Assembly: GCA_044220875.1 (NCBI GenBank)
Contig: JBGAQH010000004.1
Span: 186,001-250,000 of the forward strand
Length of the DNA: 64,000 nt
Source: JAEUIT01 sp044220875
GTDB taxonomy: Bacteria; Planctomycetota; Phycisphaerae; Phycisphaerales; SM1A02
Reading direction: 5' to 3'
Position 1 is the first letter of the stretch. Each line of letters begins with the position of its first letter. A program made the translations under genes and the position numbers. Below, piece by piece: positions 8,002 to 14,778 of this stretch. The notes below the pieces were generated by a model. It saw nothing but the letters and a program-made list of their open reading frames with translations. It was not told the DNA's origin and made no database searches.

Positions 8002-9792
8002 CTACGCCCGGAACATCTGGCCCATCTTCTTGCCTAACACCATGCTCGCCCCCACGAGGCACACCGCGAGGAGGGCCATGCCCCACACGCCGAGGGCGCT
8101 CGCGACGGAGGGACCGTCGCCCAATCGGTCGGCGAAGGTGTAGATCGCCTTGGTGATCGGGAAGTGTCCCTCGCGCTGGGCGAGGATGAGCGAGTCGCTC
8201 ACCTCAAGCATCGCGAACGCGAAGGCGAGCAGGCCGCCGGCGACCAGGTTGGCGACGATGAGCGGCAGGACCACGCGACGCGTCATGGTGAAGCGGCTCG
8301 CGCCGAGATTGAGCGCGGCCTCCTCGAGCTCGACCGAAGTCTGCTCGAGACCGGCCACCGCCGAGCGGACCACGTACGGCAGCCGGCGAATCGCGTAGGC
8401 CATGATGAGGAGCGGCATCGGATTCGGGTCGGCACCCAACACGTCGCCCAGGGGCTTCAGCGGCGCTGCGTTCAGCCACGCCAGCGCTCCCGCGGGAAGC
8501 CACGACGCGAGCGGCGCGAGCCACGACGGCATCGCCCCGCTGAAGGGCCACTCAAGCGTCATCGCAACGTAGCCGAAGGCCATCACGAGGCCGGGGACCG
8601 CCAGCGGCAGCATCACCAGGGCGTCGAGGACCCAGCGCCCGGCGATATTCGTCCGAACCAGCAGCCGCGCGACGAAGACGCCGACAACGAGGTCGAGCGC
8701 CACCGCGAGACCCGCGAGGAAGAGGCTATTGCGGATCGCCCCCGCCGAGAGCTGGTGGGTCAGCGCGGTCTCGAAGTGGTCGAAGGTCCAGTGCGAGGGC
8801 AACACGGAGCGGTACCACTGGCCGCTCGCGCTGAGGCTGGTCAGGATCACGCCGAGGTGGGGCAGCGTCGCGATGCACGCCACCGCCAGAAACAGCAGGT
8901 TCGCGCCGAGAGCCCTCGCGCCGGTGAGTCGCGTCTCGCGGCTCCCGACCGAGGCCTTCGAGTACATCGCATAGCTCTGCCGCCCGAGCAGCGACTTGCC
9001 GAGGACATAGAAGCCGACCGCGCAGGCCAGCATCACCGCGGTCAGCGCATAGGGCTGTCGCGAGTTCTCCATCTCCTTGATGCCGTTGAAAATCTGGACC
9101 GGCGTCACGTCGTAGAACTCGAGGAGGAGCGGCGTGCCCAGCTCGGTGAAGCTCCAGATGAAGACGATCGTCGCGCCGGCGAAGAGGCCGGGGCGGACCA
9201 GCGGAAGCACGATGCGTCGCAGGCGTGTCCAACGCGACGCCCCGAGGTTCGTCGCCGCGTCCTCGAGCGCCGGATCGAGATTGGCCAGCGCCGCCGCGAG
9301 ATTCAGGTAGAGGATCGGATAGAGCGAGAAGGCCTCGAGGAGGACGATGAGGGCGAAGCCCCCCTTGCCGAGGAAGTCGATCGGCGCGCTGATGAGGCCG
9401 CTGCCGTGGAGGAGGGCGTTGATCGCGCCCCCCTGGCCGAGCAGTTGCCGGAGGCCGATCGCACCGACGAAGGGCGGCAGGATCAGCGGTGCCAGCAGAA
9501 GCGTCGTGACGACGCCCTTTCCCCGCCATGCGGCGCGGCTGGCGACGAGCGCCAGCGGGAAGGCGATGAGGATCGCGACGAGCGTCGTGCAGGTGGCGAT
9601 CGCCGCCGCATTGAGCAGTCCGCCGCGCCAGGTCGGATTGCGGATGGTCTCAAGCAGCGCGTAGCTGACGAAGGCCCCCCGCTCGTCGATCACGGCGCCG
9701 CGGAGCGTGAGCCAGATCGGATAGAGAAGGAACGCCGCCAAAAACGCCAGCAGCGCCGCCAGAAGGACATAGGGACCGAAGCGCCCACGCAT
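8002..9792 (-). CDS. Two-domain ABC permease, ferric-iron type
   Basis: 596 residues, strongly hydrophobic, with about twelve membrane segments arranged as two homologous halves. Each half ends in an EAA loop that contacts the ATPase: LEDAATNLGASRWTRLRRIV (first half) and LEEAALNLGASRFTMTRRVV (second half). This layout is that of FbpB/SfuB/ThiP permeases, which import ferric iron or thiamine. Starting residues MRGRFGPYVLLAALLAFLAA support the ATG at 9790-9792. No ATPase or binding protein gene is adjacent; the only binding protein in the window is at 35059-36261, and no ATPase is visible at all. Both EAA loops look intact, so it is probably functional with distant partners. Confidence 0.88.
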   Translation of the reverse strand: MRGRFGPYVLLAALLAFLAAFLLYPIWLTLRGAVIDERGAFVSYALLETIRNPTWRGGLLNAAAIATCTTLVAILIAFPLALVASRAAWRGKGVVTTLLLAPLILPPFVGAIGLRQLLGQGGAINALLHGSGLISAPIDFLGKGGFALIVLLEAFSLYPILYLNLAAALANLDPALEDAATNLGASRWTRLRRIVLPLVRPGLFAGATIVFIWSFTELGTPLLLEFYDVTPVQIFNGIKEMENSRQPYALTAVMLACAVGFYVLGKSLLGRQSYAMYSKASVGSRETRLTGARALGANLLFLAVACIATLPHLGVILTSLSASGQWYRSVLPSHWTFDHFETALTHQLSAGAIRNSLFLAGLAVALDLVVGVFVARLLVRTNIAGRWVLDALVMLPLAVPGLVMAFGYVAMTLEWPFSGAMPSWLAPLASWLPAGALAWLNAAPLKPLGDVLGADPNPMPLLIMAYAIRRLPYVVRSAVAGLEQTSVELEEAALNLGASRFTMTRRVVLPLIVANLVAGGLLAFAFAMLEVSDSLILAQREGHFPITKAIYTFADRLGDGPSVASALGVWGMALLAVCLVGASMVLGKKMGQMFRA

Positions 9793-9841
9793 GCGGGGCG
9801 AAGTCTACCGCGGACCGGACTGGGCCGCGGGTTCGCCCCGC
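9793..9841 (-). terminator. Long hairpin downstream of the subtilase-like gene
   Basis: GCGGGGCGAA (9793-9802) pairs with TTCGCCCCGC (9832-9841), and CCGCGG copies inside can add a second stem. It lies between the end of the subtilase-like gene and the start of the permease gene, both on the minus strand. There is no T tract, so this is a structural call. Confidence 0.45.
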
Positions 9842-9849
9842 GCCGACGA

Positions 9850-11436
9850 TCAGCCCGTCCACGCGCCGAGCAGGAGCGCCAGATCCGATGCGTTCACGGC
9901 GCCGTCGCCGTCAAGGTCACCGGGCGCCGCGGCGCCCCAGGCGCCGAGCAGAATCGCAAGGTCGGAGGCATCGACGTGATCGTCGCCGTTCAGGTCGCCG
10001 AGCGGGCCGGTGTCGGTCATGAACCACGCGACGGCGACGGGCACGGTCGACTGGGCGCCGGTCTTCCGCTTCACCTCGATCACGTAGTCGCCCGCGTCGA
10101 GGTTCGTGACGTACAGGTGCTCGACGTTGTCGATCGTCGAGATGCTCGAGACGTTGCCGCCCCCGAAGGTCCCCGGATCCCCCACCAGCGGAATGAGCGT
10201 GGTGCCGCTCACCTTGTACAGGTTGAGGTCGATGTCCATCATCGTGAAGCTGCCGAAGTTCGTCGCCACCGTCCGGTTCCAGCCCGCCAGCACCGACACC
10301 TCCGCGGTCGGCCCCCAGGCCGTGAACCGGTAGTACTGGCTCGTGTTCGAGGCGATCGTCGGGATCCAGTCCCAGCCGCGATCGTTGATGGTCCGCACCG
10401 CCGGCACCGTCGCGGAGCCGTTCTGCTCCTGCCCGGTGAGGATGAAGTGGCTGCGGTCGATGTTGAGGAGATCCGCGCCGTAGAGAGCGTCAAGCGGCGT
10501 TGCGGTCTGGCCGCGCGTGGCGCCGCTCGTCGGCGCGCCGTTGGTCCAGCCCGGACGATGCGTGGTCCCGGCCATCAGGACGGTCTTGATGAGCGTCGCG
10601 CGATCGGCGTTGGGATTCGCGGCGAGGGTCGGATCGAGATCGGTGGTCTGGAAGAGAAGCGCCGCGGCGGCGCCGATGATCGGCGTCGAGAAGCTCGTGA
10701 ACCCGGCCGGCGCCACGATGTCGGGCTTGCGCCGGTTCTGTCCGTCGAGGCCCGCGGGCGTCAGGCCGTTGCAGTGCTGGCCGTTCGCGAGCCCGACCGT
10801 GAGGGCGTGGTAGCCATAGCCCATCAGCGGATTCGCGGCGCTGCCGGCGCCGTTGTTGGTGCCGACCACCGCGAGCACGTTGTCGCGATTCAGCTCGAAG
10901 TCGAAACGGCGCAGGCCGTCGTTGTCGAGGAAGGTGCTGCCGAAGGACCCGATCCAGCTGCCGTTGAAGATCCGCATCCCCGCGGGCGGCGTCGCGGGCG
11001 GCGTCGTTCCCTGGTTCACCTTGAGAAAGCTCGTGGTGACCCAGAGGTTCGCCGACCAGACGGAGATGTTGGTGACGCCGGGGGCGATGCTCCCCGTGTT
11101 GCCGTAGAGGGCCAGCCCCACCGTCGTGGCGTGACCGCTCACGCCGAAGGCGCCGGTCATCGGCGTGAAGGTCTTGCCCGCGAAGTCCGGGTTGGCGGTG
11201 TTGGGGCCGTAGTTGCCCGCCGTCTCCTCCGCCTCGACCTGTCCGATGCCGTACCCCGCACCGGTCGGCACGTTTGCCGCGCCGAGGCGGAGCTTGAGCG
11301 CCGTGTAGCCGATGTCGTCGAAGACGTCGGCGAGGGCAAGCCCGGACCCTCCGCCGATGGCACAGCACGCCACGGCAGCGGCGAGGAATCCACGGGGCGA
11401 ACGACGATGGGCGCGGGGCGAGCTCGCGTGCGGCAT
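9850..11436 (-). CDS. Secreted degenerate subtilase (S8-like) with C-terminal dockerin-like repeats
   Basis: 528 residues from the ATG at 11434-11436. The N-terminus (MPHASSPRAHRRSPRGF then a hydrophobic run ending ALADV) is a signal peptide. S8-like motifs are visible: SGHATTVGLALYGN with PGVTNISV resembles the catalytic His region, and PAGFTSFSTPIIGAAAALLF resembles the Ser region. The Asp strand appears as GYGIGQVEAEET, with no Asp. The C-terminus holds two EF-hand repeats, GDLNGDDHVDASDLAILLGA and GDLDGDGAVNASDLALLLGA, a type I dockerin arrangement. With the catalytic Asp missing it may be a non-catalytic or altered protease. Confidence 0.72.
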   Translation of the reverse strand: MPHASSPRAHRRSPRGFLAAAVACCAIGGGSGLALADVFDDIGYTALKLRLGAANVPTGAGYGIGQVEAEETAGNYGPNTANPDFAGKTFTPMTGAFGVSGHATTVGLALYGNTGSIAPGVTNISVWSANLWVTTSFLKVNQGTTPPATPPAGMRIFNGSWIGSFGSTFLDNDGLRRFDFELNRDNVLAVVGTNNGAGSAANPLMGYGYHALTVGLANGQHCNGLTPAGLDGQNRRKPDIVAPAGFTSFSTPIIGAAAALLFQTTDLDPTLAANPNADRATLIKTVLMAGTTHRPGWTNGAPTSGATRGQTATPLDALYGADLLNIDRSHFILTGQEQNGSATVPAVRTINDRGWDWIPTIASNTSQYYRFTAWGPTAEVSVLAGWNRTVATNFGSFTMMDIDLNLYKVSGTTLIPLVGDPGTFGGGNVSSISTIDNVEHLYVTNLDAGDYVIEVKRKTGAQSTVPVAVAWFMTDTGPLGDLNGDDHVDASDLAILLGAWGAAAPGDLDGDGAVNASDLALLLGAWTG

Positions 11437-11489
11437 AGGGCGGGTCTTGAAGGCGTGGCGACAGCGACGAGAAGCGGTTTCCGGACCGC

Positions 11490-11672
11490 TCACTGACGTC
11501 GCACCCTCACCGTATCACCGGATCCGACCCTGACCAACCGCGATTGCGCCGGAAGGTCCGAATCCTCCGGCGGAAGCCTGAGCATTTGTCCCGCGTGCGC
11601 GGGCAGGTCCGAACAGCGGAGCCCTGCGGCGGCGATGCGGCGCAGGTCGCCGTCGACCGAGGCGCCGCTCAC
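11490..11672 (-). CDS. Possible small protein coupled to motB
   Basis: 60 residues starting at a GTG (11670-11672) that overlaps the motB stop codon in a GTGA arrangement. Third codon positions are mostly G or C in the first two thirds, and the C-terminus VRVGSGDTVRVRRQ looks like a short beta segment. No family is recognised. The frame is also an extension of a non-coding frame opposite motB, so it may be chance. Translational coupling to motB is the main reason to list it. Confidence 0.3.
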   Translation of the reverse strand: MSGASVDGDLRRIAAAGLRCSDLPAHAGQMLRLPPEDSDLPAQSRLVRVGSGDTVRVRRQ

Positions 11673-12565
11673 TCCTTGGTCGGCTCCGCCTCGGGTGCCG
11701 GCTTGGCGCCGGAGTTGGCCCCCTCGACGGGCATGGCCAGCCCGGTGGTCGGCTTGGTCGGCACGCGCGGCGCGGCCATCTCGTCGGTGACGCGAATCTC
11801 GACGCGGGCGTTCTTCGAGTCGTGGGCCGCATCCGCGGGATCGGCGTCGGCTCGCTCGTTGTCGCCCGAGACGTTCACCCGGATGCGCGACCACTCGATG
11901 CCGGCGACAACCAGCGCTTCCGCGACGGCGACGGCCCGGTCATAGCTCATGTCGAAGGCCTCGCGCGGCTGGCGGAACGCCTCGGAGACGCCGGTGTGTC
12001 CGCGCACCTCGATGACCGCGTTGCGCCCGCGCTGCTTGCGGGCGAACTCCGCGATCGTCCCGGCGGCCGCCTCGTCGATCTGCGTCGAGCGCAGCGAGAA
12101 GGTCACCATCGTGCCCTTTCCGAAGTGCTTGGTGTCGCGGACGCTCTTCACGTCCTTGTCCTTGCCCTTCGTGCCGTCGTCGCGGCTTTCGCCGGCGCCG
12201 GCCTGCTCCTGGAGCCGCTCGAGCAGCGCCTTGTCCGCGGGGTTGTCCGGGTCGAGGTTGTCGATGGTGTGGAAGGCCTTCCGCACGGCGATGGCGAAGT
12301 CGACGAAGTCGGCGGGCTCGTTCGCGACGCCCTCCGCCTCCGAGCCGCCGCCGCCGGGGTTGCCCCCCTTCGGCTGCACGTTTAGCGCGAACATGATGAC
12401 GAAGAAGCCCATCATGAGCATGACCATGTCCGCGAAGGAGATGAGCCATTCCGGCGCGCCGGCCTCCTCCTCGCCATGGCCGCCGCCGTGACCGCCGCCG
12501 CCATGGCCGTGGCCGTGGCTCTTCTTCGAGTGTTCGCCGTCGCCGTGTTCGCCGTGTTCAGCCAT
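11669..12565 (-). CDS. motB: Flagellar motor stator protein MotB
   Basis: 298 residues. After a His/Gly-rich cytoplasmic N-terminus (about 1-31) comes one membrane segment with the proton-binding Asp46 in PEWLISFADMVMLMMGFF, the MotB signature. The C-terminal OmpA-like peptidoglycan-binding domain covers about 145-265 (VTFSLRSTQIDEAAAGTI, VIEVRGHTG, SYDRAVAVAEALVVAGI, NARVEIRVTD). The protein anchors the stator to the cell wall while MotA and MotB pass protons. It lies 54 bases downstream of motA. The His-rich N-terminus (GHGHGGGGHGGGHG) is unusual and could bind metal, though it may only be low complexity. Confidence 0.92.
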   Translation of the reverse strand: MAEHGEHGDGEHSKKSHGHGHGGGGHGGGHGEEEAGAPEWLISFADMVMLMMGFFVIMFALNVQPKGGNPGGGGSEAEGVANEPADFVDFAIAVRKAFHTIDNLDPDNPADKALLERLQEQAGAGESRDDGTKGKDKDVKSVRDTKHFGKGTMVTFSLRSTQIDEAAAGTIAEFARKQRGRNAVIEVRGHTGVSEAFRQPREAFDMSYDRAVAVAEALVVAGIEWSRIRVNVSGDNERADADPADAAHDSKNARVEIRVTDEMAAPRVPTKPTTGLAMPVEGANSGAKPAPEAEPTKE

Positions 12566-12619
12566 GGGAAGTGCTCGGCAACCGAATCGGGGGAGGAGAG
12601 CCGCTCACCGCATCCGGCA

Positions 12620-13396
12620 TCAGGCCGCGCGGAGCGTGTTGCGGTAGGTCTGCGGGATGAACGCCAACATCTTCTCCTGCGTCGCACGCGGGTTGTCGCC
12701 CGCCTGAATCGACAGGATGCCCTGGAGCATCATCTCCTTGGAGAGGATCTCCTCGCTCGATCGGAGGGCGAGCTTGTCGCCCATCGGACCGGCCATCGCG
12801 TTGGCGAGCACGGTGCCGTACATCGTCGCGACGACGGCGACCGCGAGCATGTGACCGAGGGTCTCGATGTCACCGCCGAGCGAACCGAACATGCCGATCT
12901 GACCGATCAGCGTCGCGACCAGGCCGTAGCCCGGGCCGTAGAGCTTGATGAGGTCGAAGAACTTCTTGCCCGCCTTGTGGCGATCCTGCATCGCCATCAC
13001 CTCGAAGCGAAGGGTCTGCTCGATCGTCGCCTCGTCGGTGCCGTCAACGGCCATCTTCAGTCCGGCGACGAGGAACGGGTCCTTGATCTTCTCGATCTCG
13101 GCCTCGAGGGCCAGGATGCCGTCACGACGGGCCTTGTCCGAGAGCATGCTCATGAGCTTGACCGTCTCGGCCGCGCTCAGTCCGCGCTCGAACATGAATC
13201 GCTTGATGTAGCCGGGCACGGACTTGAGCTTGTCCATGGGCAGTGCCATGAAGAGAACGCTCAGCGTGCCGCCGCCGACCATGACCAGACCCTTCTCCGA
13301 GTAGAAGATCTCGAAGTGACCGTGTGACGCGCGGAAGGCAACCCATCCGCACGCCATGACGCCCAAGATGCACCCAATGAGACTGGCCTTGTCCAT
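12620..13396 (-). CDS. motA: Flagellar motor stator protein MotA
   Basis: 258 residues, a normal length for MotA. Four membrane segments are visible (2-20, about 36-52, about 150-175 and 182-205). The cytoplasmic loop between the second and third carries the torque-generating region (MLSDKARRDGILALEAEIEK, DPFLVAGLKMAVDG). YGPGYGLVATLIGQIGMFGSL is the conserved third segment that lines the ion channel. The start ATG at 13394-13396 follows a divergent 303-base intergenic region. motA and motB probably form one operon. Filament and hook genes are not in the window. Confidence 0.93.
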   Translation of the reverse strand: MDKASLIGCILGVMACGWVAFRASHGHFEIFYSEKGLVMVGGGTLSVLFMALPMDKLKSVPGYIKRFMFERGLSAAETVKLMSMLSDKARRDGILALEAEIEKIKDPFLVAGLKMAVDGTDEATIEQTLRFEVMAMQDRHKAGKKFFDLIKLYGPGYGLVATLIGQIGMFGSLGGDIETLGHMLAVAVVATMYGTVLANAMAGPMGDKLALRSSEEILSKEMMLQGILSIQAGDNPRATQEKMLAFIPQTYRNTLRAA

Positions 13397-13699
13397 CGTG
13401 CTGCCTCCGGTCCGCCGTCGCAGCCCGGTTCATTCGACCGCACGCGTTCCCGGTCAGGACCCGACGTCCTGCACGAAACGTGCGATCCGCATGAACGGCC
13501 TTGGCGGCGCGAACCTCGCACCCAGCATCGACCGGACGGAGCGGAGTCTGAAGCGGTCGTGCCGGTCCCGAAGCCGCTGCCGGACGTGTGGGACGGCCGG
13601 GATGGTCGGTCTGTGCGGGCTGTGCAGGTTGCGCCGATCCTGCCGCCGGCCGTGCGGTCTCGGCCGGGTGAGGCTATCGTGGCGGTCTCCCCCTCCCCC
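13397..13699. other. Divergent intergenic region, motA / 2-hydroxyacid dehydrogenase
   Basis: 303 bases between divergent genes. It should contain both promoters, but I see no clear -35/-10 pair, sigma-28 or sigma-54 element, and no strong hairpin. No small gene with convincing codon use is present. Confidence 0.5.
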
Positions 13700-14656
13700 A
13701 TGAGCCAACGCCCCCTCGTCGTCGTCACGGAACTCCTCGCCGATTGTGCGAGCGGCTGGCTCGCCGAACGCTGCGAGGTCCTGCGGGCCCGCCCCTGCGA
13801 GCAGGCCTTCACCGAGGCCGCCGAGCGGATCGAGGGACTCGTGGTCCGGACCTACACGACCGTGGACGAGAAGCTCCTCCGCTGCCTGCCCAACCTCAAG
13901 GTCGTGGGCCGCGGCGGCGTGGGACTGGACAACATCGACGTCGAGGCCTGCCGGCGGCGCGGCGTGCAGGTGGTCTCGACCCCCGACGCCAACACCCAGG
14001 CCGTCGTCGAATTCGTCCTCTGCTGCCTCTGCGACGCGCTCCGCCCGAGAGCGCCGCTCGAACGGGCGCTCAGCAAGGAGGAGTGGCAATCCGCACGCGA
14101 CGAGGAACTCGTGGGCCTCTGGCAGATGAACGAGCTGATCCTCGGCATCCTCGGACTCGGCCGCATCGGCCGTCGCGTCGCCGAGGTCGCCAGGGCGATC
14201 GGCTTCGAGGTCATCTTCCACGACCTCCGCGGCATTCCCGACGAGGAGCGCGGCGGCGCCGATCCGGTCGACGTCGGCACCCTCTTCCGCGACGCCGACA
14301 TCGTCACCGTCCACATCGACGGCCGGGCGTCGAACCGGCAATTCGTGAGCGCCGAACTCATCGGGCGTATGAAGCCCGACGCGATCTTCATCAACACCAG
14401 TCGCGGCTTCGTGGTCGATCACGAGGCCCTCGCGACCTGGCTGCGGGGCCATCCGGCAGGCCTCGCCCTTCTCGATGTCCACGAGCCCGAGCCCGTCCCG
14501 GCGACGAACCCGCTGCTGGGCCTCGACAACGCCTTCCTGACGCCGCACCTCGCCTCCCGGACGCTGACGGCGATGGACAACATGAGCTGGGTCGTGAAGG
14601 ACGTGGTCGCGGTGCTGGAGGGACGGGCCCCGGAATGGCCGGCACCGATCGACTGA
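13700..14656 (+). CDS. D-isomer-specific 2-hydroxyacid dehydrogenase
   Basis: 318 residues from the ATG at 13700. The NAD-binding domain has ILGILGLGRIGRRVAEVARA (Rossmann GxGxxG) and the family signatures VGRGGVGLDNIDVEACRRRG, MKPDAIFINTSRGFVVDHEAL and the catalytic His in LTPHLASRT. Asn-Thr-Ser-Arg-Gly supplies the conserved Arg region. Relatives include phosphoglycerate dehydrogenase SerA, glyoxylate reductase and CtBP-type proteins; there is no ACT domain, so it is not a long-form SerA. The substrate is not decided. A GC-rich palindromic stretch follows directly after the stop. Confidence 0.88.
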   Translation: MSQRPLVVVTELLADCASGWLAERCEVLRARPCEQAFTEAAERIEGLVVRTYTTVDEKLLRCLPNLKVVGRGGVGLDNIDVEACRRRGVQVVSTPDANTQAVVEFVLCCLCDALRPRAPLERALSKEEWQSARDEELVGLWQMNELILGILGLGRIGRRVAEVARAIGFEVIFHDLRGIPDEERGGADPVDVGTLFRDADIVTVHIDGRASNRQFVSAELIGRMKPDAIFINTSRGFVVDHEALATWLRGHPAGLALLDVHEPEPVPATNPLLGLDNAFLTPHLASRTLTAMDNMSWVVKDVVAVLEGRAPEWPAPID

Positions 14657-14676
14657 GCGGGCCGGCGCGGGCCCGC
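14657..14676 (+). terminator. Short GC hairpin after the dehydrogenase gene
   Basis: GCGGGC (14657-14662) pairs with GCCCGC (14671-14676) directly after the stop codon, within a longer GC palindrome reaching 14685. There is no T tract. The following 100 bases to 14778 hold no other structure that I can see. Confidence 0.3.
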
Positions 14677-14778
14677 GCGGGCCGGAGCACGCCGGAGCGG
14701 GGAACGGTCATTCGCCCGAATCGGTGATCCCGCCGCGTTTGCGATGGCGCGTCTCCAGCGAATCCTGGAGTCCCATTC

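Noticed and set aside
8164..11496. 1110-codon open frame on the plus strand
   Set aside because: It runs opposite the ABC permease and the subtilase-like gene; composition is Arg/Glu/Asp-rich with no domain, as expected for antisense frames in GC-rich DNA.
14657..14700. Mobile-element end at the GC palindrome
   Set aside because: It is a simple GC-rich palindrome after a stop codon with no transposase or target duplication nearby.
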